A stretch of DNA of 64,000 bases, from assembly GCF_040215725.1 (NCBI RefSeq), contig NZ_CP157967.1:2822501-2886500 (forward strand), in the 5' to 3' direction. Within the stretch, counting starts at the first letter, position 1, and each line of letters starts with the position of its first letter. This DNA is from Rhizobium sp. ZPR4. Lineage in GTDB: Bacteria > Pseudomonadota > Alphaproteobacteria > Rhizobiales > Rhizobiaceae. A model generated the notes under the pieces. That model was given only the letters and a program-made list of their open reading frames with translations, was not told the DNA's origin and made no database searches. Shown in pieces: positions 31,294-38,821 of the stretch. The translations under genes and the position numbers were made by a program.

Positions 31294-31348
31294 AGCTGCC
31301 CCTCACTCTAACCCGCTCGCGGGGAGAGGGTTAGAGTGAGGGGCAGCT
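31294..31348. repeat. Perfect 21-bp inverted repeat (rhizobial intergenic repeat)
   Basis: Arms 31294-31314 and 31328-31348 are exact complements (21 bp), with a 13-nt loop. No T run follows on either strand, so although it could end transcription it looks like one of the dispersed CCCCTCACTCTAACCC repeats common in rhizobial genomes. It sits between the aldo/keto reductase and a methyltransferase gene. Confidence 0.75.
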
Positions 31349-31472
31349 CTACGCTCCAGAGCCCAATGGGGCTTGCCATGCAGGCCGCGGCAAATCGCGC
31401 AAAAGTGACTTCACGAACGGGTCACAGTTGAGGCTTAACAGATCATGATTCCCTACCCGAGGATGATATCCA

Positions 31473-32267
31473 ATGATCACAGTCCCCTTCGAAGCGCGGC
31501 GATTTCAATCGACCGCGGCCTATTACCTGCGCTATCGCATCCCCTATCCGGACAGGCTGATTGCCCGCGTAGCTGAGCGCAGCGGCCTGAAGCCCGGCGA
31601 CCATGTGCTCGATCTCGGCTGCGGCCCCGGCCAGCTCGGCATCGCCTTTGCGCGGCTGCAGGGTGCCGCCGTCACCGCCATGGACCCGGAGCCGGAAATG
31701 CTCGCCGAAGTCGAGGCCGGCGCGAAGATGGCTGGAGTCGATATCAATGTCCGTCAGGGCTCCTCCTACGATCTCGGCCCTGATATCGGCAAGCTGCACC
31801 TCTGCGTCATGGGCCGCTCCTTCCACTGGATGGACAGGCCGGCAACGCTTCAAGCGCTGGACAGGCTCATCGAGCCCGGCGGTGCCGTCGTCCTCTTCCA
31901 CGACAAAGGCGTTCTGGCGGAGCCGAATTGGCGCGGCATTCTCGAGCCGCTGATGGAAACCTATTCGCCCGAGCGCAGCGCGGAGCGGCAGATGCGCAGG
32001 AGCAAGGAATGGGCGCCGCATGAGGCCATGCTGCTCGCTTCCCCTTTCCGCAATCTGGAACGGATCGGCATCGTCTCGGAATATGAGCGGGATATCGAAG
32101 AGATCGTCGGCCGCATCTTCTCGATGTCGTCGACCTCGCCGCAGGCACTCGGCGACAAGGCGACCGATTTCGAGGCGGCGCTGCGCGCCGAGCTGCTGGC
32201 GGTCGCGCCTGACGGCAAGTTCAAGGAAATCGTCGAGGCGAACGGGCTGCTCGCCTTTCGCGATTAG
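31473..32267 (+). CDS. Class I SAM-dependent methyltransferase
   Basis: 264 residues. A typical Rossmann-like SAM domain has motif I VLDLGCGPGQLGIAFARL, motif II MDPEPEMLAE, and the post-motif LHLCVMGRSFHWMDRPATLQALDRLIEPGGAVVLF. The HWMD element is common to small-molecule methyltransferases of the UbiE/SmtA type. The substrate is unknown. It is convergent with the TetR gene, whose stop lies only 7 bp away, so this pair shares no promoter. Confidence 0.9.
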   Translation: MITVPFEARRFQSTAAYYLRYRIPYPDRLIARVAERSGLKPGDHVLDLGCGPGQLGIAFARLQGAAVTAMDPEPEMLAEVEAGAKMAGVDINVRQGSSYDLGPDIGKLHLCVMGRSFHWMDRPATLQALDRLIEPGGAVVLFHDKGVLAEPNWRGILEPLMETYSPERSAERQMRRSKEWAPHEAMLLASPFRNLERIGIVSEYERDIEEIVGRIFSMSSTSPQALGDKATDFEAALRAELLAVAPDGKFKEIVEANGLLAFRD

Positions 32268-32274
32268 ATCGGGA

Positions 32275-32862
32275 TTAGCCGTTGCTTTGATCCGGCTGGG
32301 GCGACAGCTCCTGCCGGGTCGCCGACAGGAATTCCTGCGACAGTTCGGAACTGTCCATTGCCCGTGCCAGGATGACGGCGCCGACCATGGCGGAAAGGCT
32401 GGCAAAAGCCTTGCGCCGGCGATCCTCCGGCGTTTCGCCGGGAACGATCTCCTCAAGCACTTCGACCAGCCCCATCAGCCCGCCGGTGAAGGTGGACTGC
32501 ATCTCCGGTCCATGGCGGCTGACCTCCTGCGTCAACGCCGCGAAGACGCAGCCGGTCGCATGCTCCACCACGTTGCGATGCGAGAGATAATGGGCAAGCA
32601 GCGCTTCCAGCGGCTGGTCGGGCGAGCTTGCTGCCACTTGCTTCCAGCGCTCCAGAGAACGCGCCACCAAAGCCTTGCTCGCCTCGCAGGCAAGCTCGTC
32701 CTTCGAATCGAAATGGCCGTAGAAGCCGCCATGCGTCAGCCCGGCCGCCTTCATGATGTCGGCGACGCCGATGCCGTCAAAACCCTTCTCGCGAAAGAGC
32801 TCCCCTGCCACGGCAAGGATCTTCTCGCGATTCTCGGCGAATTTTTCCCGGCTCACTCTCAT
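32275..32862 (-). CDS. TetR/AcrR family transcriptional regulator
   Basis: 195 residues from MRVSREKFAENREKIL, with GGAG 7 nt upstream deciding the start (an upstream TTG is less likely). The N-terminal helix-turn-helix domain includes VAGELFREKGFDGIGVADIMKAAGLTHGGFYGHFDSKDEL, a close match to TetR repressors. The C-terminal ligand domain is variable. It is divergent from an MFS permease, and a palindrome lies in its own promoter spacer. This suggests autorepression and control of the permease. Confidence 0.93.
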   Translation of the reverse strand: MRVSREKFAENREKILAVAGELFREKGFDGIGVADIMKAAGLTHGGFYGHFDSKDELACEASKALVARSLERWKQVAASSPDQPLEALLAHYLSHRNVVEHATGCVFAALTQEVSRHGPEMQSTFTGGLMGLVEVLEEIVPGETPEDRRRKAFASLSAMVGAVILARAMDSSELSQEFLSATRQELSPQPDQSNG

Positions 32863-32903
32863 CAATAAACTCCATCAGAGCATCAATAAATCTGTATTGA
32901 CAA

Positions 32904-32932
32904 TTTATATGATGACCATCATCAATACGCAA
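32904..32932 (-). promoter_or_regulatory. Promoter of the TetR gene with operator in its spacer
   Basis: On the minus strand TTGCGT (-35) and TATAAA (-10) are spaced exactly 17 nt. The palindrome ATGATGACCATCAT (32909-32922) lies in the spacer and touches the -10 box, the arrangement expected for a TetR autorepressed promoter. Confidence 0.55.
32909..32922. promoter_or_regulatory. Candidate TetR operator 1
   Basis: 14-bp palindrome ATGATG-AC-CATCAT in the divergent intergenic region. It is partner to operator 2; both fit ATGATNACNATCAT. Confidence 0.55.
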
Positions 32933-32937
32933 CAAAT

Positions 32938-32951
32938 ATGATAACAATCAT
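32938..32951. promoter_or_regulatory. Candidate TetR operator 2
   Basis: 14-bp palindrome ATGATAACAATCAT, 29 bp centre-to-centre from operator 1 and sharing its ATGATNACNATCAT pattern. It overlaps a plus-strand TATGAT (-10-like, 32937-32942), so binding could block transcription towards the MFS gene. Confidence 0.5.
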
Positions 32952-33094
32952 GTAAATGCCTTTACACAAACGTTCAAGCCGGGAGAACGGCCGAGCGCTA
33001 GAAGCGGATACGATACCCCCATCGTCCGCGATCGCGCGCTTTCGCAAGCCCCGATCCTGACGCCAAGATACCCACCTTGATTGGAACGCAGCTC

Positions 33095-34393
33095 ATGGTT
33101 TCCACTGCTCTTGCTTCGACGCTCGCCCGGCGCAACATCCACTACGGATGGGTCGTCGTCGCCGCCACCTTCCTCACCATGCTGGTCACGGCCGGCGCCA
33201 TGGGCGCGCCCGGCGTGCTCATCAAGCCGCTGGAGGACGAGTTCGGCTGGAGCACCTCCTCCATCTCGTCAGCACTTGCCGTGCGGCTGCTGCTGTTCGG
33301 CCTGATGGGTCCCTTTGCCGCCGCCTTCATGAACCATTTCGGCGTGCGCAAGGTTATCGTCTTCGCGCTGGCGACCATCAGTGTCGGCTTCATCGGCTCG
33401 CTGTTCATGACTGAGGTCTGGCAGCTGCTTTTGTGCTGGGGCATCATCATCGGCTTCGGCACTGGCCTCACCGCCATGGTGCTGGCGGCGACCGTCTCGA
33501 CGCGCTGGTTCACCAAGCATCGCGGCCTCGTCATCGGCATGCTCTCGGCAAGTTCCGCGACCGGACAGCTGGTGTTCCTGCCGCTGATGGCGGAGCTGAC
33601 GACGCGCTACGGCTGGCGCACCACGGTGCTTTTCGTCTGCGGCATGATCGTCGTTGCTGCCCTCGTCGTGCTGCTCCTGATGCGCGACCGCCCCTCGGAC
33701 GTCAATCTGCCGCTCGTCGGCGAGATCCACATCACCCCGCCGCCGGCCGCCACCAGGAACCTGAAGGCAGCACTTGCCTCGCCGATCGCGATCCTGCGGG
33801 AAGTCTCCACCACCTCGACCTTCTGGATCTTGTTTGCCACCTTCTTCATCTGCGGCCTGTCGACCAACGGCCTGATCCAGACGCATTTCGTCACGCTTTG
33901 CGGCGATTTCGGCATCGTGCCGGTGGCCGCCGCCAGCGTGCTCGCCGTCATGGGCATCTTCGATTTCTTCGGCACGATCGGCTCCGGCTGGCTCTCCGAC
34001 CGCTTCGACAATCGCTGGCTGCTCTTCTGGTATTACGGCCTGCGCGGCCTCTCGCTGCTGTACCTGCCCTTCAGCGATTTCACCTTCTACGGCCTGTCGA
34101 TCTTCGCCGTCTTCTACGGCCTCGACTGGATCGCCACCGTGCCGCCGACCGTCAAGATCGCCGCCGACCGCTTCGGCCGCGAAAAGGCCGGCCTCGTCTT
34201 CGGCTGGGTCTTCGCCGGCCACCAGCTGGGCGCCGCCACCGCCGCCTATGGCGCCGGCCTTACCCGCACGGAGCTGAACACCTACCTCCCCGCCTTCTTC
34301 GTCGCCGGCGCCTTCTGCCTGCTCGCCGCGATCCTGGCGATCACACTGCAAAAGTCCGGCTCCACCACCAAAGGCCCGGCCATGGCTCACTGA
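33095..34393 (+). CDS. MFS transporter
   Basis: 432 residues from MVSTALASTLARRNIHYGW; an upstream TTG frame would add six residues. About 12 transmembrane helices are visible, with the MFS loop signature near FLYxxLRGLS and an internal cytoplasmic loop after helix 6 (RDRPSDVNLPLVGE). The sequence GLVFGWVFAGHQLGAATAAYGAG in the last third is typical of the monocarboxylate/oxalate-formate antiporter branch. Substrate unknown. Divergent from the TetR gene, so likely repressed by it; it may export or import the ligand that the regulator senses. Confidence 0.88.
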   Translation: MVSTALASTLARRNIHYGWVVVAATFLTMLVTAGAMGAPGVLIKPLEDEFGWSTSSISSALAVRLLLFGLMGPFAAAFMNHFGVRKVIVFALATISVGFIGSLFMTEVWQLLLCWGIIIGFGTGLTAMVLAATVSTRWFTKHRGLVIGMLSASSATGQLVFLPLMAELTTRYGWRTTVLFVCGMIVVAALVVLLLMRDRPSDVNLPLVGEIHITPPPAATRNLKAALASPIAILREVSTTSTFWILFATFFICGLSTNGLIQTHFVTLCGDFGIVPVAAASVLAVMGIFDFFGTIGSGWLSDRFDNRWLLFWYYGLRGLSLLYLPFSDFTFYGLSIFAVFYGLDWIATVPPTVKIAADRFGREKAGLVFGWVFAGHQLGAATAAYGAGLTRTELNTYLPAFFVAGAFCLLAAILAITLQKSGSTTKGPAMAH

Positions 34394-34409
34394 GCCCCAA
34401 GCGACAAAA

Positions 34410-34437
34410 GCCCATGGCGCGCACCCGCGCCATGGGC
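34410..34437. terminator. Strong hairpin after the MFS gene
   Basis: A perfect 12-bp stem (arms 34410-34421 and 34426-34437) with a 4-nt loop, 16 bp after the MFS stop. The plus strand shows no T run after it, but the minus strand does, so its direction as a terminator is unclear. Confidence 0.5.
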
Positions 34438-34536
34438 CAAACCGCAACCCTGCGGAAACGCTCGCAATATCTGACCAACCCGGCTTGCGCGCCCCGCCGC
34501 TCACATGCTAGACAGCCGCCTCGTCAGTACCCCGTT

Positions 34537-34621
34537 GCCCCATTGGCGGAATTGGTAGACGCGCTCGACTCAAAATCGAGTTTCGAAAGAAGTGCTGGTT
34601 CGACTCCGGCATGGGGCACCA
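34537..34621 (+). tRNA. tRNA-Leu (anticodon CAA)
   Basis: 85 nt with acceptor arms GCCCCAT (5') and ATGGGGC (3'), and a genome-encoded CCA end. The D-arm is GGCGGAATTGGTAGACGC, the anticodon stem CTCGA/TCGAG encloses the loop CTCAAAA, and the anticodon is CAA (reads UUG). A long variable arm (about 12 nt) is typical of class II leucine tRNA. The T-arm is GCTGG-TTCGACT-CCGGC. Transfer RNA 3' ends are common integration sites, and an AT-rich gene lies immediately beyond. Confidence 0.95.
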
Positions 34622-34732
34622 TCTGTTCAGTGTAATCCTCTAGATATAAGCTATTTCGGCGACAAGCTACTTTTAAAAGTTCGAGCGAGAAGAAAGCCTA
34701 GCCCACCAATAGATCGTTGCATTTCAATATGC

Positions 34733-36520
34733 CTACTCCTCGTCAATCATATCAAAAACACGTGTAAAAGCGGAAAACTCCTCTGAAGTCCCGTTTGCAA
34801 TAATCCAGTCGGCAAGATTCCGTTTTTCGTCGCGGTTAAGCTGCCACTCCTCCTGAACATCTACCGGCTGTCCTCGAATGAATTTTTGATAGCCAGGCGA
34901 TATATCGAAGAATTCAGGCTTTGCAGCTCTGGCTCTTTCAAAAAGGCTGTCAGGAAAGAGGTTCTCTATCCCAGTTTTGATCTTACCTTGTTGCAAAGGA
35001 AACCTAAACCTGCGCACTCCAGGCTTTTTCTCGTTATGCTTGTTAATATCGCAATCATACAACAGCGTAACATTCTGATTGATCAATGCAGACATTGGAC
35101 CATCAAAGTATTTCCAGATTTTATCGAGTCCACCGTAGCCGTTTGCATCCCGCAATCCTGCGGTTGCGAAGCTAGCATTGCGGCCAAGCAATTCTGCTGC
35201 CCTTTGAAGGTAGTCGATATCGATGCTGCCTTCGACGAATATTAGAGGTTTCTGACTTTGGGTTATCGCCTCGCGCACATCATTTTCGTAACGAACGCTC
35301 TCCTTCAAAAAGGAATAAGCCTTCTCGAACTCCGCAAAGCGCTCAACGCTAATTGACTTTCCTGACGGCAATTCAACCACATCAAACCCGTCCTGACCGA
35401 GAACTTTTTGGAGACCAAGGATAAAAAGCGGAGAATGGCTCGCTAATATAAACTGCACTCTGGGAAACAGTGAAATTAGGTTTGGGAGTATCGTATGCTG
35501 CAATTCTGTATGGAGGTGTAGGTCAACCTCATCTATTATCGCCAGCCCGCGGATATCCGAAAGTGATGTGAAGTTGCCCGTGGCTACGTCGTGATCCCTT
35601 ACTAAGGTCAGGAATATGTTCAAGAGACCGGTCTGGCCGGTGGACAGGCTAAAAAGATTTGATGTTACGTTAACGTCATCAATGCTGATGCCAATCTGCC
35701 GCCGACCCCTGCCACCTACGGACCACCTTACGCTTCCTTCGCGTTGTAAAAGCGTTTTAATAAAGCGCTCGATTTCATGGAGCAGTTTTGTCGCAGGTCC
35801 ATTCGTCTGTGCAAACACCGGAAAACTGTTCCCGGGTAGACCAATCGGTATCATTTGGACGGTATGTTCGACGCCGAATCGATCGTAGATAACATCTAAG
35901 AGCCAATTCTGATTCTCTCTGAGAGGCGAGTAATTTATTACGTGTCTATTGGATGCTCCGGTAGTTCTAGTAAGTTGCAAATAGTTTACATTGTTCAGCA
36001 AGTTTTCCCGATTGAGCCAAGCTGGCTCTTCAAAGCGGTTAGCCGGAAAATGAAGCAATGTGAATCTTGAGAGAATTTCTTCAATTTTCTTAGGATCAGC
36101 ATAGAAATTCGTATGGAGTATGGACCCTTCCTTTGGGGATATTGCATTCCACAAAGGCTTGACCGATGTTAAACCAAACTGCTCCTCTACATTTTCCCTC
36201 GAACCTATAAGTTGTATTTCAGCCACCGTGAAATCATCTGAGAATTTTAGCTCCGTAAACGAGAATTGTGAGCCGTGGCTGACATAGAGCGGGGATCGGA
36301 ACTTATAAACTTTACCCTTTTCCACCTCAGCGTCTGTAAAAGCCGCGTCTTTGGCGATAAGCATAGCATTTACCAGATGGGATAATATGATGCTTTTTCC
36401 CGATCCATTCTGACCCACAAAAACGACAGGCTTAGGCATTTCATTGGCGGCAAAGGGAAAATTGTAGTTTATCAGTGGAAGCGGTCCGTAATTTTCAATT
36501 TCCAATGACTTTAAATACAT
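34733..36520 (-). CDS. OLD-like P-loop ATPase with TOPRIM-like nuclease domain
   Basis: 595 residues, in AT-rich codons unlike its neighbours. An ABC-type ATPase comes first: Walker A GQNGSGKS (36-43), signature LSTGQTG (292-298), Walker B GLAIIDEVDLH with D330 and E331, and H-loop SHSP (361-364). The C-terminal part has the TOPRIM marks VEG (E430) and YDCD (D489, D491), then GIENLF (518-522). This matches overcoming-lysogenisation-defect (OLD) proteins, and resembles the AAA15 plus DUF4435 pair in PARIS. Such proteins often sense phage and cut nucleic acid; the role here is inferred. AGAGG precedes the ATG. It lies beside tRNA-Leu with no integrase, and no second defence gene is seen. Confidence 0.85.
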   Translation of the reverse strand: MYLKSLEIENYGPLPLINYNFPFAANEMPKPVVFVGQNGSGKSIILSHLVNAMLIAKDAAFTDAEVEKGKVYKFRSPLYVSHGSQFSFTELKFSDDFTVAEIQLIGSRENVEEQFGLTSVKPLWNAISPKEGSILHTNFYADPKKIEEILSRFTLLHFPANRFEEPAWLNRENLLNNVNYLQLTRTTGASNRHVINYSPLRENQNWLLDVIYDRFGVEHTVQMIPIGLPGNSFPVFAQTNGPATKLLHEIERFIKTLLQREGSVRWSVGGRGRRQIGISIDDVNVTSNLFSLSTGQTGLLNIFLTLVRDHDVATGNFTSLSDIRGLAIIDEVDLHLHTELQHTILPNLISLFPRVQFILASHSPLFILGLQKVLGQDGFDVVELPSGKSISVERFAEFEKAYSFLKESVRYENDVREAITQSQKPLIFVEGSIDIDYLQRAAELLGRNASFATAGLRDANGYGGLDKIWKYFDGPMSALINQNVTLLYDCDINKHNEKKPGVRRFRFPLQQGKIKTGIENLFPDSLFERARAAKPEFFDISPGYQKFIRGQPVDVQEEWQLNRDEKRNLADWIIANGTSEEFSAFTRVFDMIDEE

Positions 36521-36566
36521 TTCCGACCTCTTTGTGCTCGCTTGAAAGCGAATCTTTCACAATACA

Positions 36567-36600
36567 ATGCTAAGTTTAGTATTAAGATACAGCAACATTA
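36567..36600 (-). promoter_or_regulatory. Candidate promoter of the OLD-like gene
   Basis: On the minus strand TTGCTG and TAGCAT are spaced 17 nt; an imperfect palindrome (36567-36582, with CTAA/TTAG core) covers the -10 end. A second short inverted repeat (TGAAAG/CTTTCA, 36543-36559) follows before the ATG. Weak evidence, given for checking. Confidence 0.35.
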
Positions 36601-36764
36601 TTTTAGAGCTGGATATTTCAGAGGTAATCACGTGGCATGAAAGCCATCACACCCTCACATCATCACGAAAAATTTTGCCTTTCCGCCATTTCCGTCAGCC
36701 CCCGACCATTTACAGCCATATTCCTGCCCCCTAAAGGTTTGCAACGCAGCAAAAAGGGGCCTTC

Positions 36765-37358
36765 ATGCTTCGTAGACTTTACGACTGGACCATGTCGCTT
36801 GCCGGCCGCAAATCGGCGGAAATCTGGTTGGCCGTTATCGCCTTCGTCGAAAGCTCGATCTTTCTCGTTCCGGCCGACGTGCTTTTCCTGCCGATGTCGC
36901 TTGCCAAGCCCGAGCGCGCCTGGCGCTATGCGCTGACGGCGACGGTTGCCTCCGTGCTCGGCGGTATTGCCGGCTGGGCGCTCGGCTACTACGCCTTCGA
37001 GACCATTGCCAAGCCGATCCTCGAATTCTACGGCAAGCTCGACGCCTTCAATCAGATGAGCGCCGGCATCACCTATGAATGGGTGCTCCTGCTGCTGGTC
37101 ACATCGGGTCTGGCGCATCTGCCGCCGATCAAGGTGGTGACGATCCTCTCCGGCGTCGCCCATATCGATCTCGGCCTGTTCATCATCTCCGCCATCGTCG
37201 CGCGCGGCGCGCGCTTCTTCTTCCTGGCCTTCCTTTTGCGCCGCTATGGCGAATCGATCCGCCATTTCATCGAGAAGCGCCTCGGCCAGATCACCATGGT
37301 CGCCGCCGGCATTCTGATTGCCCTCTATGCCGTCTTCCATTTTGCCCTGGCGAGCTGA
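36765..37358 (+). CDS. YqaA family (DedA-like) membrane protein
   Basis: 197 residues with four to five hydrophobic helices and the YqaA/SNARE-associated Golgi family pattern: FVESSIFLVPADVLFLPMSL, GGIAGWALGYYAFE, and LPPIKVVTILSGVAHI. Related DedA proteins are proposed lipid scramblases or proton-dependent transporters at the inner membrane; no direct role is shown for this branch. The dsbB gene starts 17 bp after its stop, so the two are probably co-transcribed. Confidence 0.88.
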   Translation: MLRRLYDWTMSLAGRKSAEIWLAVIAFVESSIFLVPADVLFLPMSLAKPERAWRYALTATVASVLGGIAGWALGYYAFETIAKPILEFYGKLDAFNQMSAGITYEWVLLLLVTSGLAHLPPIKVVTILSGVAHIDLGLFIISAIVARGARFFFLAFLLRRYGESIRHFIEKRLGQITMVAAGILIALYAVFHFALAS

Positions 37359-37374
37359 CCAAGGAGCCCCCAGC

Positions 37375-37887
37375 ATGTCCATGACTTCGCCCTCCCCCCG
37401 CGCCGGCCTTAGCTATGGCGTATTGCTGACGATCGGCATGATCGTCGTCATCGGCTCGGCGCTCGGCTTCCAGTATATTGGCGGCTACATCCCCTGCGCG
37501 CTCTGCCTGGAGCAGCGCCAGCCCTATTATTACGGCATCCCGGTCGCCATCATCGCCGTGCTGACGGCGGTTGCAGGCCTGCCCTCGTGGATCACGCGCG
37601 GCCTCTTGATCATCGCCGGCCTGATGATGATTGTCGGCGGCGGCATCGGCGTCTACCACGCCGGCGTCGAATGGCATTTCTGGGAAGGCCCGACCACCTG
37701 CTCGACGACGGCAAGCAGCGTCACACAGAACGCCGGCGACCTGCTCGGCCAGCTGAACACCATCAAAGGCCCCTCCTGCACGGAAGCGGCCCTTCGCATC
37801 CTCGGCCTGTCGATGGCCGGCTGGAACGTGATCGCCAGCGTGATCCTGGCTGCAATCGCCTTTGTGGGTGCGAAAAAGGCGGCTTGA
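37375..37887 (+). CDS. DsbB family disulfide bond formation protein
   Basis: 170 residues from MSMTSPSPRA, preceded by AAGGAG 8 nt upstream. Four helices carry the two DsbB cysteine pairs: Cys41-x2-Cys44 in IPCALCLEQRQPYY, and Cys109 and Cys135 in the large periplasmic loop (TTCSTT ... PSCTEAAL). DsbB reoxidises DsbA and passes electrons to ubiquinone. No DsbA is encoded in this window. The convergent gap to the HNH gene holds an inverted pair of intergenic repeats. Confidence 0.92.
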   Translation: MSMTSPSPRAGLSYGVLLTIGMIVVIGSALGFQYIGGYIPCALCLEQRQPYYYGIPVAIIAVLTAVAGLPSWITRGLLIIAGLMMIVGGGIGVYHAGVEWHFWEGPTTCSTTASSVTQNAGDLLGQLNTIKGPSCTEAALRILGLSMAGWNVIASVILAAIAFVGAKKAA

Positions 37888-37926
37888 TTTTCGGGGGGTG
37901 ACGCCCTCGTATGCGGCGGCTCTGAT

Positions 37927-37979
37927 ACCCCCCTCTGTCGCTGTCACGACATCTCCCCCACGAGAGGGGAGATCGTTGG
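37927..37979. repeat. Rhizobial intergenic repeat, left copy of an inverted pair
   Basis: About 53 bp starting ACCCCCCTCTGTC and holding an ATCTCCCCCAC element that forms a hairpin with GAGGGGAGAT. Its reverse complement recurs at 38066-38115, so the two face each other. Confidence 0.75.
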
Positions 37980-38065
37980 GAGTCTGCCGCGCCTCTGCAA
38001 AAGACAAATGAACTCGGCGACAGCAGACGCGATGTCAGTTTAGATCGGGAAAGTACCACAAGTGA

Positions 38066-38115
38066 CCAATCTCCCCCCTTGTGGGGGAGATGTCCCGAAA
38101 GGGACAGAGGGGGTG
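38066..38115. repeat. Rhizobial intergenic repeat, right copy of an inverted pair
   Basis: About 50 bp with CTCCCCCCTTGTGGGGGAGA and TCCCGAAAGGGACAGAGGG, a near match to the reverse complement of 37927-37979. Each unit has an internal stem (CTCCCCC...GGGGGAG); the two units together can also pair with each other. Confidence 0.75.
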
Positions 38116-38151
38116 CCGCACCCTCCCGGTGCACAGTCGCCAACGAGGCCC

Positions 38152-38709
38152 TTACGGCTGCAGTTCCGAATCCCAGTAGAGATAGTCGAGCCAGCTGTCG
38201 TGCAGATAGTTCGGCGGGAACAGGCGGCCGTTGTTGTGCAGGTCCTGCACCGTCGGCTGGTATGGCTTTTGCGCCGGGAACATGCCGGCCTGCTTCGGCA
38301 GCTTGCTGCCCTTACGGAGATTGCACGGCGAACAGGCGGCCACGACATTCTCCCAGGTCGTCTCGCCGCCGTGGGCGCGCGGGATGACGTGGTCAAAGGT
38401 CAGGTCGTCATGGGAGCCGCAATACTGGCATTCGAACTTGTCGCGTAGGAAGACGTTGAAGCGGGTGAAGGCGGGATTGCGGGACGGCTGCACATATGTC
38501 TTCAGGCATACGACGCTCGGCAGCCGCATCGAGAAGCTCGGTGAGGACACGCACTGATCGTATTCTGCGATGATGTTCACACGGTCAAGAAAAACCGCCT
38601 TGATCGCGTCCTGCCAGGACCAGAGCGACAAGGGATAGTAACTCAGCGGTCTGTAGTCGGCGTTCAGCACGAGCGCCGGTAAGGACTGCGGGGAGACTGC
38701 AATCGTCAA
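38152..38709 (-). CDS. HNH endonuclease
   Basis: 185 residues. It starts with TTG, supported by a strong AGGAGGG 6 nt upstream; no ATG is as good. The N-terminal block LPALVLNADYRPLSYYPLSLWSWQDAIKAVFLDRV is typical of a broadly conserved alphaproteobacterial HNH protein. The nuclease core is FECQYCGSHDDLTFDHVIPRAHGG with a second pair of Cys in AACSPCNLRKGS, giving a four-Cys zinc site plus the HNH motif. Being conserved and chromosomal, it is probably a repair or housekeeping nuclease rather than a mobile one. Confidence 0.9.
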   Translation of the reverse strand: MTIAVSPQSLPALVLNADYRPLSYYPLSLWSWQDAIKAVFLDRVNIIAEYDQCVSSPSFSMRLPSVVCLKTYVQPSRNPAFTRFNVFLRDKFECQYCGSHDDLTFDHVIPRAHGGETTWENVVAACSPCNLRKGSKLPKQAGMFPAQKPYQPTVQDLHNNGRLFPPNYLHDSWLDYLYWDSELQP

Positions 38710-38821
38710 GGAACCCTCCTGATCGATTCGGCATCTACATCTTGTATATTAGGCCGGTTGTTACAGGATTGTGAAGTCCAATAAATTCAGTGCATAAAGG
38801 CAATTTCGGGGAGGCGGCCGA

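Noticed and set aside
34622..36764. Possible integrative element at tRNA-Leu with att repeats
   Set aside because: I looked for a duplicate of the tRNA 3' end (GACTCCGGCATGGGGCACCA) in the 36521-36764 gap and found none, and there is no integrase. The AT-rich gene may still be acquired, but an intact element is not supported.
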